From Bilophila wadsworthia ATCC 49260 (lineage in GTDB: Bacteria > Desulfobacterota > Desulfovibrionia > Desulfovibrionales > Desulfovibrionaceae), in the NCBI RefSeq assembly GCF_000701705.1, contig NZ_JNJP01000002.1, positions 62,001 through 126,000 on the forward strand: a stretch of 64,000 bases of DNA, in the 5' to 3' direction. The position numbers were made by a program, and so were the translations under genes. Shown here in pieces: positions 45,530-55,100 of the stretch (position 1 is the stretch's first letter; the number at the start of each line of letters is the position of its first letter). The notes under the pieces are model-generated. The model made no database searches. It was not told the origin of the DNA and saw nothing but the letters and a program-made list of their open reading frames with translations.

Positions 45530-46012
45530 ATGAAGCCGGATTCCCCTTTCCGCAAAGCAATCAACGCCATCGAAGTCTGGGTCAGCGTCTTCGCCATGCT
45601 GCTCCTGATCCTCGTCGTCTCCATTCAGGTGTTCTGCCGCTACGTGCTCCAGGACTCCCTCGCCTGGACGGAAGAGCTGGCCCGTTACCTCGTCATCTGG
45701 AGCGTGCTTTTCGGATGCAGTTTCGCCATGCGCACCGACTCCCACCTCGAGCTTTCCATCCTTTCCAACTTTTCCGGCCCCCGCATGAAGAAGTACGTCA
45801 AGTGCTTCTCCTGCATCGTGTGCCTCGCGTTCAGCATCATCATGGTCTATGCCGGCATGGAGTCCGTCATCAACATCCACTGGAGCGAACAGCTCACCCC
45901 CGCCATGCAGCTGCCTGCCTGGATCATCTGGATGGCCATGCCCGCAGGCTTCGGCCTCATGGGTATCCAAGCCATTCTGCGCTGTGTCGATGAGATAGCG
46001 AAGAACGTTTAA
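45530..46012 (+). CDS. dctQ: TRAP transporter small permease (DctQ)
   Basis: Start at 45530 with AGGAGG upstream; 160 residues with four membrane helices, the DctQ layout. Conserved QVFCRYVLQDSLAWTEELARYLVIW in the second helix region (about residues 36-60). It joins DctM in the membrane. A small hairpin (GCCCTC/GAGGGC) lies between the cyclase stop and this start. It lies 24 bp upstream of dctM. Confidence 0.92.
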   Translation: MKPDSPFRKAINAIEVWVSVFAMLLLILVVSIQVFCRYVLQDSLAWTEELARYLVIWSVLFGCSFAMRTDSHLELSILSNFSGPRMKKYVKCFSCIVCLAFSIIMVYAGMESVINIHWSEQLTPAMQLPAWIIWMAMPAGFGLMGIQAILRCVDEIAKNV

Positions 46013-46036
46013 CATAGTATAATAAAAGGAAATAAT

Positions 46037-47308
46037 ATGGATCCTGTTCTTCTTACCACATTCGGCACCCTCATCGTCCTGCTTATCTTCACCGTACCCA
46101 TCGGCGTTTCCATCGGCACCGCCGTCTTCATGGGCATGATGGTGGGCGGCCTTCCCCCCGTGTTCCTCGCACAGAAAATGTACAGTGCGCTGGACTCCTT
46201 CCCCCTGCTGGCCGTCCCCTTCTTCATCGTGGCTGGCGACATCATGCAGAAAGGCACCATCGCCAACTCCCTGCTGGCCGTTTCCCGCTGTCTGGTCGGC
46301 CACATCAAGGGGGGCATGGCCCACATTTCCATCCTCACCAGCCTCTTCTACGGCGCGCTGAGCGGCTCCGCCGCCGCCACCGTGGCCGCCGTGGGCGGCA
46401 TCATGATCCCCGCCATGGAGAAGGAAGGCTACCCCAAGGAGTTCGCCACCGCCGTGAACTCCACCTCCGGCTGTCTCGGCATCATGATCCCGCCGAGCAT
46501 CCCGCTCATCCTTTTCGGCTCCACCGCCGGCGTTTCCATCAGCGACCTCTTCGTGGCCACCATCGTTCCCGGCATCCTCATGGGCTGCGCCCTCATGCTG
46601 GTGAGCTACGTCATCTGCGTGCGCAGGAAGTACGGCAAAACCGTGGCCCGTGCCAAATTCGCGGAAATGCTGAAGGCCCTGTACGAAGCCAAGTGGGCCA
46701 TCATGGTGCCCGTCATCGTTCTTGGCGGCATCTACGGCGGCATCACCACCCCCACCGAAGCCGGCGCCATCGCCGTGGTCTACGCCCTGTTCGTGGAAGT
46801 GTTCATCACCCGTTCCATGACGAGGAAGCTGTTCTTCGAGATCATCAAGAGCTCCGTACGCATCAACGCCGCCATCTTCCTCGTGGTGGCCTCCGCCACG
46901 GCACTCGGCCAGATCATGATGTACTACAACCTTTCCGCCGCCGTGCTCGATACCATCATGGGCATCTCCACGAGCAAGGTCGTCATCATGGCGCTCATCC
47001 TCGTCGTGCTGCTCATTCTGGGCACCTTCCTCGAAGCTGCCGCCATCATCATGATCGTCACTCCGCTTCTGCTGCCCGTTATCAATGCCATTGGCGTGGA
47101 TCCCGTACACTTCGGCATCATCATGCTCACCAGCTTCGCCGTAGGGGGACAGACTCCTCCCGTGGGCATGACGCTCTTCGTGGGTGCTTCCATCGCCAAG
47201 ATCAGCATCGAACGCCTCAGCATTGCGAGCATCCCCTACATTCTCACACTCGTGGTCATGCTGGTCATCATCGCTTTTGTCCCGCAGCTCTCGCTCTGTC
47301 TCATCTAA
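46037..47308 (+). CDS. dctM: TRAP transporter large permease (DctM)
   Basis: 423 residues, about 12 membrane helices. Landmarks: SGSAAATVAAVGGIMIPAM near residue 112, STSGCLGIMIPPSIPLILFG near 147, PTEAGAIAVVYALFVE near 241 and the C-terminal AVGGQTPPVGMTLFVG. It drives sodium-coupled uptake of the ligand delivered by the DctP protein encoded next. Typical substrates are C4-dicarboxylates, sugar acids and sulfonates. Confidence 0.95.
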   Translation: MDPVLLTTFGTLIVLLIFTVPIGVSIGTAVFMGMMVGGLPPVFLAQKMYSALDSFPLLAVPFFIVAGDIMQKGTIANSLLAVSRCLVGHIKGGMAHISILTSLFYGALSGSAAATVAAVGGIMIPAMEKEGYPKEFATAVNSTSGCLGIMIPPSIPLILFGSTAGVSISDLFVATIVPGILMGCALMLVSYVICVRRKYGKTVARAKFAEMLKALYEAKWAIMVPVIVLGGIYGGITTPTEAGAIAVVYALFVEVFITRSMTRKLFFEIIKSSVRINAAIFLVVASATALGQIMMYYNLSAAVLDTIMGISTSKVVIMALILVVLLILGTFLEAAAIIMIVTPLLLPVINAIGVDPVHFGIIMLTSFAVGGQTPPVGMTLFVGASIAKISIERLSIASIPYILTLVVMLVIIAFVPQLSLCLI

Positions 47309-47356
47309 GTCCTTAACGTTGGGAAACCATTCTCACAAACTGTCTGGAGGATCTCT

Positions 47357-48367
47357 ATGAAACTGTTCAAGGCCATGCTCTGCTCCGTAGCCGCTCTGAG
47401 CCTTCTGCTCCCCGCCGCCCACGCACAGGCTGCTCCCACCGTGGTGAAGATCGCCCTCACCCAGCCCACGGGCCACCCCACCACCGACCTCATCCGCGGC
47501 CAGTTCAAAAAGACCATTGAAGAAAAGACCAATGGCCGCTTCCGTATCGACGTGTTCGACAACTACTCCTTCGGCAACTTTGAAGCCGTGGTACAGGGCC
47601 TGCAGTTCGGCATGTTGCAGTTCGCTCAGGAATCCCCTTCCAACCTGTCCATCTACGATCCCAAACTGATGATCTTCGACCTTCCCTACCTCATGCCCGA
47701 CTACGACGCCGTCAATATTCTGCTCGACGGCAAAGTTGGGAAGGAACTGAGCCGCTCCCTTGAAAAGATCGGCATCAAGGGCATGGGCTGGATCGCCCTC
47801 GGCACCCGTTTCTACTGGATGAACAAGCCATTCCACACCATGGCCGAAGCCAAGTCCATGAAGATCCGCGCCACCGCTTCCAAGGTTCATATCAGTATGA
47901 CCAAGGCCTTCGGCATGAACCCCACCCCCATGGCCTGGAGTGAAACCTTCACCGCTCTTCAGCAGGGCACCGTGGCCGGCGTGGACGTTGACATCCACTC
48001 CGCCGTTTCCGCCAACCTGCACGAAGTCGCCCCCCATCTCGTGCTCTCCGGCCACTTCTATACCCCCCATCTGTTCATGGCTTCCGCCAAGTTCATGGAC
48101 TCCCTGTCTCCTGAAGACCGTAAGATTTTTGAAGAAACATTCGCTGAAGTCCAGAAGATCCAGCGTAGTGCCATCCACACCGGAGAACAGAAGCTCATCG
48201 AAAAGCTGCGCGCTCAGGGCGTGGACGTGATCGAGCTCTCCCCCGAAGCCCGCGCTGAATTCATGAACGCCGGCAAGGCCATCTGGAAGGACTTCGATAA
48301 GCAGGTCCCCCCGTCCCTCATCCAGCAGGTCCTCGACGGCTACAAGGCCGCTGGTAAGAACTACTAA
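47357..48367 (+). CDS. dctP: TRAP transporter periplasmic solute-binding protein (DctP)
   Basis: 336 residues with a signal peptide ending near residue 25 (AQA-APT). ALTQPTGHPTTDL at the mature N terminus, an aspartate-rich FDLPYLM segment and MKIRATASKVHISMTKAFG near 170, whose Arg normally salt-bridges the ligand carboxylate or sulfonate, identify DctP. It is the receptor of the DctQM permease. A terminator follows. GGAGG precedes the ATG. Confidence 0.94.
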   Translation: MKLFKAMLCSVAALSLLLPAAHAQAAPTVVKIALTQPTGHPTTDLIRGQFKKTIEEKTNGRFRIDVFDNYSFGNFEAVVQGLQFGMLQFAQESPSNLSIYDPKLMIFDLPYLMPDYDAVNILLDGKVGKELSRSLEKIGIKGMGWIALGTRFYWMNKPFHTMAEAKSMKIRATASKVHISMTKAFGMNPTPMAWSETFTALQQGTVAGVDVDIHSAVSANLHEVAPHLVLSGHFYTPHLFMASAKFMDSLSPEDRKIFEETFAEVQKIQRSAIHTGEQKLIEKLRAQGVDVIELSPEARAEFMNAGKAIWKDFDKQVPPSLIQQVLDGYKAAGKNY

Positions 48368-48388
48368 ACCATATAAAAGCTATCCGGC

Positions 48389-48425
48389 GAGGAGAAGCTC
48401 CGTTAGGGAGCTTCTCCTCCTTTGT
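48389..48425 (+). terminator. Rho-independent terminator after dctP
   Basis: 13-bp stem (GAGGAGAAGCTCC / GGAGCTTCTCCTC) with a 5-nt loop, followed by CTTTG. It closes the epimerase-to-TRAP stretch. Confidence 0.75.
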
Positions 48426-48515
48426 CGTTTCTGCTTAGGCAGTTGAAAAGTTAGCGTGTTCAGGTATCCTGCATCCATTCACCAACTGCTCCCTCATCCC
48501 TGCCGAGTACCCCCT

Positions 48516-50468
48516 ATGCCTAAGCATCCCTTCATCTGTGCCATCGTTTCCGACAACAGTGCGGCAGAGCAGATAGAGCTCTGCCAGCACTCCATATCCT
48601 CGCCTGTCCGAATCATCACTACGGAATCCAGCAAATGCATAGTAGCCACGAGGCGGGTCATTGAGGAAGGTGCCGCCGTCATCGTCAGCCGCGGCAGCGT
48701 GTGGAGCACGATAAAAAAGGCTTTTCCCCTCATACCCACGCTACAGACACCCATAACATGCTGTGATGCCATTGAATTCCTTACCAAGGCAAAGCAGTAC
48801 GACACGAACATCGGCGTGGTTTCCTTTCCTTCCCATATCGCCAAGATGGTCACGGTGGCCCCACACCTCGGGGTGAGCCTCACCGTCCATCAGGTCAACA
48901 ACCCCGACGATATCGAAAAAGGCTGTTACGAGATGAGGGACAAGGGGATGAAGGTGCTCGTTGGCGGCGGTCACGCCGTGCAGTGGGCACAGAAACTGGG
49001 ACTGCATGGCGTACTGCATACGGTTTCCGCGGACGGCGTGATACAGGTGCTGAACGAAGCCGACCGCATACTCAACGCCATCATCAGCGAACGTTCCAAG
49101 GACGCCCGCGTGCGCACCATGCTCAACGCATTGAAAGACGGCGCCATCTCGCTGAACGAACAGGGCAAGATACTGGAATACAATCTGCCTGCCCAAAAGA
49201 TGTTCGCCAACGGCGAATCCACCATGAAAAGCATCCGCACCTTTTTGCAGGATACGGGCATCATCGAGGCGGTACAGCAGCAGCTCACGTGGTCGGGAGA
49301 AAGCAAGAAGTACGAAAAAAAGCAGTATCTCTGCAATATCATCCCCGCCTACAGCAACGATATCTACTGCGGAGCCAGCGTGATCATCCAGGATGCCAGC
49401 CATATCCAGAGCCTCGAACACAAGATGCGCCGGGAACTGCACGCCAAGGGGCATGTGGCGCGCTATACCCTCAAGGACGTGGTAGGGCATTCCGCGGAGA
49501 TGCGCAGCCTTGTGGAACACGCGGAGCTTTACGCCAACAGCCCTTCTTCCATCTTCATCTACGGGGAATCCGGAACCGGCAAGGAGATCTTCGCGCAGGG
49601 CATACATATGGCAAGCCCGTTCAGGAACGGCCCCTTTGTGGGGATCAACTGTACGGCCCTGCCCGAATCCCTTCTGGAAAGCGAGCTTTTCGGCTATGCC
49701 GAAGGCGCCTTCACCGGCGCGAAAAAAGGCGGCAAAGTGGGCCTTTTCGAAATGGCGCACAACGGCACCCTCTTCCTCGACGAAATCGGCGAGATCCCCA
49801 CCTCGGTGCAGGCCAAGCTTCTGCGCGTGCTCGAGGAAAAAATCGTCATGCGCATCGGTCAGGAACGCTATATCCCCATCAACGTGCGCATCGTGTGCGC
49901 TACGAACAAGGATCTGGCGGAATTGGTGCGGTGCGGCAAGTTCAGGGAAGACCTTTTCTACCGCCTGAACGTGCTCCGGCTCAACCTCCCTCCCTTGCGG
50001 AAACACCCGGAGGATATCGAGGAACTCGCCGACAGCTTCCTCAGCTGGCTGCCCCAGTCGCTCTCCCTCCCCCGGCCCCAGATCAGCCCCGAGGCTCTGG
50101 CCGTGCTGAAGCTCTATCATTTCCCGGGCAATATCAGGGAATTGCGCAACGTCATAGAAAGGCTGGTGGTGATCGCAAAGGGCAGGGAAATACAGGAAAG
50201 CGACATCTCGCGCGTGCTCCTGATGAACGAGGCCCCGTGCGGGAACAGCCACAAGAAGGCCGTGACCGTGCCCCCGTCGCCTTCCGCACCTGCCGATGCG
50301 AACAGACAAACCAAGCAGAGTATGCTTCGTGCCCAGATAAACAGCACCATCCTTCAGGTACTGGAGGAAACACAGGGCAACAAGGCGGAAACAGCCCGGC
50401 GTCTGGGCATCTCCCCCGCCACGTTATGGAGGAAGCTGAAGGAGATCGCCGCACAAGAGAAGAAATAA
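48516..50468 (+). CDS. Sigma-54-dependent activator with PrpR N-terminal domain
   Basis: About 650 residues from ATG 48516; an in-frame GTG at 48456 is an alternative, and neither has a clear ribosome binding site. Residues about 5-185 form a PrpR-type sensor (propionate-regulator family), then a short PAS-like segment, then an AAA+ domain with Walker A GESGTGKE, GAFTGAKKG (the sigma-54 contact loop), Walker B LFLDEIGE and a Fis-type helix-turn-helix at the C terminus (NKAETARRLGISPATLWRKL). It should sense a small carboxylate or CoA-pathway intermediate and activate the sigma-54 promoters of this island, including the PFOR promoter directly downstream. Confidence 0.92.
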   Translation: MPKHPFICAIVSDNSAAEQIELCQHSISSPVRIITTESSKCIVATRRVIEEGAAVIVSRGSVWSTIKKAFPLIPTLQTPITCCDAIEFLTKAKQYDTNIGVVSFPSHIAKMVTVAPHLGVSLTVHQVNNPDDIEKGCYEMRDKGMKVLVGGGHAVQWAQKLGLHGVLHTVSADGVIQVLNEADRILNAIISERSKDARVRTMLNALKDGAISLNEQGKILEYNLPAQKMFANGESTMKSIRTFLQDTGIIEAVQQQLTWSGESKKYEKKQYLCNIIPAYSNDIYCGASVIIQDASHIQSLEHKMRRELHAKGHVARYTLKDVVGHSAEMRSLVEHAELYANSPSSIFIYGESGTGKEIFAQGIHMASPFRNGPFVGINCTALPESLLESELFGYAEGAFTGAKKGGKVGLFEMAHNGTLFLDEIGEIPTSVQAKLLRVLEEKIVMRIGQERYIPINVRIVCATNKDLAELVRCGKFREDLFYRLNVLRLNLPPLRKHPEDIEELADSFLSWLPQSLSLPRPQISPEALAVLKLYHFPGNIRELRNVIERLVVIAKGREIQESDISRVLLMNEAPCGNSHKKAVTVPPSPSAPADANRQTKQSMLRAQINSTILQVLEETQGNKAETARRLGISPATLWRKLKEIAAQEKK

Positions 50469-50497
50469 GACGGGGCACGTCCTCAAAATTGCGGTTT

Positions 50498-50513
50498 TGG
50501 CATGTTATTCGCA
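50498..50513 (+). promoter_or_regulatory. Sigma-54 promoter of the PFOR gene
   Basis: TGGCATGTTATTCGCA (with T before it) matches -24 TGGCATG and -12 TCGCA, with the correct 12-base offset between GG and GC, 40 bp before the ATG at 50553. Confidence 0.75.
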
Positions 50514-50552
50514 TCCAGTCTGTATTATTTCTTCAGATCGGGAGGCTTTTTC

Positions 50553-53500
50553 ATGAGTAACCGCAGGACACAGACCATGGACGGCAACACCGCTGCCGCC
50601 TATATCTCCTATCCTTTCACGGAAGTTGCCGCCATTTTTCCCATCACCCCCTCTTCTCCCATGGCGGAACTCACAGATGCGTGGGCGGCTCAGGGCAAGA
50701 AAAACCTTTTCGGAGCCCCTGTGCGCGTGGTCGAGATGCAGTCCGAAGGCGGCGCGGCAGGAGCTCTGCACGGCTCCCTGCAAGGCGGCGCTCTCACCAC
50801 CACCTACACGGCCTCGCAGGGGCTCCTGCTGATGATCCCCAACATGTACAAGATAGCCGGCGAACTCCTGCCCGCAGTCTTCCATGTGAGCGCGCGCTCC
50901 CTCGCCTCCAACTCCCTGAGCATCTTCGGCGACCATCAGGACGTGATGGCCACCCGCCAGACCGGCTTCGCCATGCTGGCCTCCAGCTCCGTGCAGGACG
51001 TCATGAACCTCGGCGCCGTGGCCCACCTTTCCGCCATTGAGGCGCGCCTGCCCTTCATCCACTTCTTCGACGGGTTCCGTACCTCCCACGAAATCCAGAA
51101 GATCGAACTCCTTGAGCAGGAAGAACTTGCCGACATGCTCGACTGGGAAGCCGTGGAAGCTTTCCGCCACCGCGCCCTGAACCCCGACCATCCCCAGCTG
51201 CGCGGCATGACCCACAACCCCGACGTGTTCTTCCAGCTGCGTGAAGCGGTGAACCCCTTCGTGGACGCCCTGCCCGGCATCGTCCGGAAGTACATGGACA
51301 AAATCAACGCCATCACCGGCAAGGACTACAAGTTCTTCAACTATTACGGCCATCCCGAAGCGGATCGCCTCATCGTCGTCATGGGCTCCGGCGCCTCCGT
51401 GGTGGAAGAGACCATCGACGAGCTTATGCGCCGCGGCGAGAAGGTCGGCATGGTCAACGTGCGCCTGTACCGCCCCTTCCTGCCGGAAAAGCTGCTGGAA
51501 GCCGTCCCCGCCTCCGTGAAGCGCATCGCCGTGCTCGACCGCACCAAGGAGCCCGGCGCCTGCGACCCCCTGTGCCTCGACGTGCGCAACGCCTATGCCT
51601 CCAAAGCCGATGCCCCCGCGATATATGCCGGTCGTTACGGCCTCGCCTCCAAGGACTTCACCCCCGCCCAGATCCTTGCTGTCTTCGATAACCTGGCCGT
51701 CGAACAGCCCCGCGACAACTTCACCGTGGGCATCATCGACGACGTGACCCACACATCCCTCGAAGTGAAGGACTTCCACGTGGTGGCCGAAGGCCAGACC
51801 GCCTGCAAGTTCTGGGGATTCGGCTCCGACGGCACCGTCGGCGCGAACAAGCTGGCCGTGAAGATCATAGGCGACCACACCGACCTGTATTCTCAGGCCT
51901 ATTTCGCCTACGACTCCCGCAAGTCCGGCGGCGTCACCATATCGCACCTGCGTTTCGGCAGCCGGCCCATCCGCTCTTCCTATCTTATCGACTATGCCGA
52001 CTTCATCGCCTGCCACAACCAGTCCTATGTGGACAAGTACGACCTGCTGCGGGGCATCAAGGAGGGCGGCGTCTTCCTGCTGAACTGCATGTGGAAGGAC
52101 GGGGATCTGGAAAAACATCTGCCTGCTTCCCTGCGCCGCACCATCGCCCGCAAGAAGATCCGCTTCTACACGCTCAACGCCGTGGATATCGCCATGAGCC
52201 TCGGCCTCGGCGGACGCATCAATATGCTCATGCAGGCCGCCTTCTTCAAGCTGGCCGGCATCATACCCCTCGATGACGCCGTCGCCTACCTGAACGAAGC
52301 CATCGTCAAGACCTACGGCAGGAAGGGACATGCCGTCGTCGACATGAACCAGGAAGCCGTGCGCCAGGGCATCGCCATGCTGCACGAAGTGGCCGTGCCC
52401 GCCGCATGGGCCGACGCCGAGGAAGACGCCCCCGCCCCCTGCGGCGGACGCCCCGACTTCGTCCGCAACATCGTGGACGTGATGAACCGTCAGGAAGGCG
52501 ACGAGCTGCCCGTGAGCGCCTTCCTCGGTTACGAAGACGGCACGTGGCCTGTGGGCATCACGGCCTTTGAAAAGCGCGGTGCCGCCATCATGGTACCCGT
52601 TTGGGATGCCGAAAAGTGCGTCCAGTGCAACAAGTGCGCCTTCGCCTGCCCCCATGCCGCCATCCGTCCGCGCCTGCTCAGTGCCGAGGAAGCCGTCGCC
52701 GCGCCAGCGTCCATCGAGCATCGTCCCTGCCGTATCCAGAAGGGCTTCGAATTCCACATGGCCATTTCCGTCCTTGACTGCACCGGCTGCGGAGTGTGCG
52801 TGGGCCAGTGCCCGGCCAAGGAAAAGGCCCTGACCATGACCAAACTGGAAAACGTGATGCCCGAGGGGGCCCGGAAGTGGGACTACGCCGAAAAGAACAT
52901 CACCTACAAGAAGCCAACTCAGGGTAAGCTCAACGTCGCCAACAGCCAGTACCTGCGCCCGCTCAACGAATTTTCCGGAGCCTGCGCCGGCTGCGGCGAA
53001 ACGCCCTATGCCAAGCTCGTCACCCAACTCTTCGGCGACCGCATGATGCTCTCCAACTCCGCCGGCTGTTCCACGGTGTGGGCAGCCGGTGCCCCCTCCG
53101 TGTCCTACACCACCGACGAGAACGGCCACGGCCCGGCGTGGGGCTTCTCGCTCTTTGAAGACAACGCCGAATACGGCTTCGGCATGTTCCTCGGCGTAGC
53201 GCAGATCCGCGCCACCCTCGCCCTGAAGATGAGGGTTCTGCTGGAAGGCGGGGATATCAGCGCCGCTCTCCGTTCCATTATGGAAGAATGGCTGGAAGGC
53301 AAGGATCTCGGCGAAGGCACCCGCGAAAGGGCCGCCGCCCTCACCGCCGCCCTCGACGAAGCTCTGGCGGAAAAGGATGACGCCGAACTCAAGGCCCTCC
53401 GCGAGAAAAGCGACTTCTTCGTCAAGCGTTCGCACTGGATCTTCGGCGGCGACGGCTGGGCCTACGATATCGGCTACGGCGGGCTCGACCACGTGCTGGC

Positions 53501-54074
53501 CAGCGGCGAAGACATCAACGTCCTCGTCTTCGACACCGAAGTCTATTCCAACACCGGCGGCCAGTCTTCCAAGGCCACGCCCACCGGGGCTGTGGCGCAG
53601 TTCGCCGCCAACGGCAAGATGAGCCGCAAGAAAGATCTGGGCCTCATGGCCATGAGCTACGGCAACGTGTACGTGGCGCAGATCGCCATGGGCTCCAGCC
53701 AGGAACAGACCCTCAAGGCCATCTCCGAAGCGGAAGCCTATCCCGGCCCTTCCCTCATCATCGCCTATTCCCCATGCCTGAACCACGGCATCAAGGGCGG
53801 CCTCGGCAACAGCCAGATGCAGGCCAAGCGTGCTGTGGAAGCCGGCTACTGGTCGCTGTACCATTATGATCCCCGCCGTATCGGACAGGGCGAGAATCCG
53901 TTCGTGCTCGATTCCAAGGAGCCTTCCAACGGCTTCAGGGAATTCTTGCTGTCCGAAGTGCGCTATTCCTCCCTCAAGCGCCAGTTCCCCGAACGTGCGG
54001 AGATGCTGTACGAAAAGGCCGAAGCAGATGCTAAAGCCCGCCGCAGCAACTACACGCGTCTCGCCAACAAGTAA
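50553..54074 (+). CDS. por: Pyruvate:ferredoxin (flavodoxin) oxidoreductase, single chain
   Basis: 1173 residues, the normal length of homodimeric PFOR; start at 50553 with GGAGG upstream. N-terminal pyrimidine-binding domain (MDGNTAAAYISYPFTEVAAIFPITP), central domains, a 2[4Fe-4S] insert with CVQCNKCAFACP from residue 689 and CTGCGVCVGQCP from 743, a fourth cluster segment ACAGCGETPY, and the thiamine-diphosphate site GGDGWAYDIGYGG near 965 with TGGQSSKATP. It oxidises pyruvate to acetyl-CoA and CO2, reducing ferredoxin. It fits as the exit of a pathway yielding pyruvate, such as SuyAB or sugar-acid cleavage. Confidence 0.95.
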   Translation: MSNRRTQTMDGNTAAAYISYPFTEVAAIFPITPSSPMAELTDAWAAQGKKNLFGAPVRVVEMQSEGGAAGALHGSLQGGALTTTYTASQGLLLMIPNMYKIAGELLPAVFHVSARSLASNSLSIFGDHQDVMATRQTGFAMLASSSVQDVMNLGAVAHLSAIEARLPFIHFFDGFRTSHEIQKIELLEQEELADMLDWEAVEAFRHRALNPDHPQLRGMTHNPDVFFQLREAVNPFVDALPGIVRKYMDKINAITGKDYKFFNYYGHPEADRLIVVMGSGASVVEETIDELMRRGEKVGMVNVRLYRPFLPEKLLEAVPASVKRIAVLDRTKEPGACDPLCLDVRNAYASKADAPAIYAGRYGLASKDFTPAQILAVFDNLAVEQPRDNFTVGIIDDVTHTSLEVKDFHVVAEGQTACKFWGFGSDGTVGANKLAVKIIGDHTDLYSQAYFAYDSRKSGGVTISHLRFGSRPIRSSYLIDYADFIACHNQSYVDKYDLLRGIKEGGVFLLNCMWKDGDLEKHLPASLRRTIARKKIRFYTLNAVDIAMSLGLGGRINMLMQAAFFKLAGIIPLDDAVAYLNEAIVKTYGRKGHAVVDMNQEAVRQGIAMLHEVAVPAAWADAEEDAPAPCGGRPDFVRNIVDVMNRQEGDELPVSAFLGYEDGTWPVGITAFEKRGAAIMVPVWDAEKCVQCNKCAFACPHAAIRPRLLSAEEAVAAPASIEHRPCRIQKGFEFHMAISVLDCTGCGVCVGQCPAKEKALTMTKLENVMPEGARKWDYAEKNITYKKPTQGKLNVANSQYLRPLNEFSGACAGCGETPYAKLVTQLFGDRMMLSNSAGCSTVWAAGAPSVSYTTDENGHGPAWGFSLFEDNAEYGFGMFLGVAQIRATLALKMRVLLEGGDISAALRSIMEEWLEGKDLGEGTRERAAALTAALDEALAEKDDAELKALREKSDFFVKRSHWIFGGDGWAYDIGYGGLDHVLASGEDINVLVFDTEVYSNTGGQSSKATPTGAVAQFAANGKMSRKKDLGLMAMSYGNVYVAQIAMGSSQEQTLKAISEAEAYPGPSLIIAYSPCLNHGIKGGLGNSQMQAKRAVEAGYWSLYHYDPRRIGQGENPFVLDSKEPSNGFREFLLSEVRYSSLKRQFPERAEMLYEKAEADAKARRSNYTRLANK

Positions 54075-54096
54075 GCAGGACGCATAATATCAGGAA

Positions 54097-54128
54097 GACG
54101 CTGGAGGAATTTCTCCGGCGTCTTTTTT
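54097..54128 (+). terminator. Rho-independent terminator of the PFOR gene
   Basis: 9-bp stem (GACGCTGGA / TCCGGCGTC, one G-T pair) followed by six T at 54123-54128. Confidence 0.85.
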
Positions 54129-54179
54129 CGCCCCAATCCGGCCGGGGCTCTTTGAGAATATTCGTCTAGGTGCTAGAGA

Positions 54180-54386
54180 TCATTTCAAAACGTTTCTGAG
54201 CAGGAGCATGGCACAACCCTGCTGAGTAAAACCAAGGCACATCATGCAGAACCGTTCAAAAGGAGTCGCCAAACGACGAAAGTTGTTCAGCCAAGAGAAA
54301 AACCGTTCCACCTTCCAGCGATTCATAGACAGATCGCTATGAAAAGACCTTGGCCGCCTCCCTTCTTTGGGCTTTCTTTCGTTCAA
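54180..54386 (-). pseudogene. IS5-family transposase remnant (C-terminal fragment)
   Basis: 68 codons on the minus strand. The segment RWKVERFFSWLNNFRRLATPFERF is the C-terminal glutamate region (last E of the DDE triad) of IS5-group transposases, with the usual tail CMMCLGFTQQGCAMLLL. The N-terminal two thirds and clear terminal repeats are missing, so it is a dead fragment marking an old insertion at the boundary between the PFOR gene and the next block. Confidence 0.75.
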
Positions 54387-54889
54387 GGATGCTATGCTGT
54401 ATACCTCACATGGACAGATACTAACGACACATGCGGCTGTCCCCCTTGTCTGCGCAAGCCCCCACGGACGTCAGCGCAAACAACCTATCCGGATGCTTCC
54501 CACAACCGCGATAGCGCGAGTAACATCGTGATATCGCCCGCCGGAAAGCATTCCGCCAGCGGCGAGGCGCGTTACTCGGGACATTCAAGGAAGCTGAAAC
54601 GGATTCCCCCGCCATAGGCATACGCGGCCTTCCGGCGCTGCACCGCCGCCCTTGATCCGCACGCCATTGCTGACGCCTGCCGAAACCTGCTTGAAGAAGC
54701 CGTGCACCTCCGTCCGTTCCTTCATGGCTGTTGGTATGGACGGCTTCGACAGGTTGTTGGAAAAACTCCAACCCCACCTTGCCAAGTTCCAGACCCAAGC
54801 CTGACGCCCCGGACACCGGGTATGCTTACATTTTTGTGAAACATACCGGCTCATCTTCCGGCATGTGTCCTTCGCCTCCGAAAAATTGA

Positions 54890-54919
54890 TTGACAACCCA
54901 AACAGCTCGCGCGTATCTA
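54890..54919 (+). promoter_or_regulatory. Candidate promoter of the aromatic leader peptide
   Basis: TTGACA at 54890-54895, 18-bp spacer, TATCTA at 54914-54919; the -35 is perfect, the -10 weak. Predicted transcript start about 17 bp before the leader ATG. Confidence 0.5.
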
Positions 54920-54942
54920 ACGCGGAGATACAGGAGCCATTC

Positions 54943-55044
54943 ATGATCATTTCCGCCACGCTGCACACCCTCTTTTCCGCCGATGCCGAAGGGCATTTCG
55001 GTTTCTATTACTTTATGCGGAAAAGCGGCTCGCTCCGCGCCTGA
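54943..55044 (+). CDS. Phe/Tyr-rich leader peptide (attenuator)
   Basis: 33-residue open frame with AGGAG upstream of the ATG. Residues 19-24 read FGFYYF, so five of six codons are Phe or Tyr. A terminator follows 27 bp after the stop, and a CCGCGCC element in the last codons could pair with the left arm of the terminator stem (GGCCGCGG). Promoter, aromatic-codon leader and terminator are the layout of amino-acid attenuators such as those of aromatic biosynthesis genes. The gene next downstream encodes a TAXI-TRAP permease, not a biosynthetic enzyme. Confidence 0.55.
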   Translation: MIISATLHTLFSADAEGHFGFYYFMRKSGSLRA

Positions 55045-55071
55045 CGGTATGGATCAAGCGCAGAAGTGAAG

Positions 55072-55100
55072 GCCGCGGGCGAACAGTCCGCGGCTTTTTT
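55072..55100 (+). terminator. Terminator of the leader peptide transcript
   Basis: 7-bp GC stem (GCCGCGG / CCGCGGC), 9-nt loop, then six T. Together with the leader peptide it may regulate read-through into the TAXI-TRAP genes. Confidence 0.8.

Noticed and set aside
44681..47110. 809-codon antisense frame over the cyclase and TRAP genes
   Set aside because: His/Asp-rich translation typical of antisense to hydrophobic membrane genes.
50505..53864. 1119-codon open frame antisense to PFOR
   Set aside because: Same cause; PFOR is certain from its cofactor motifs.
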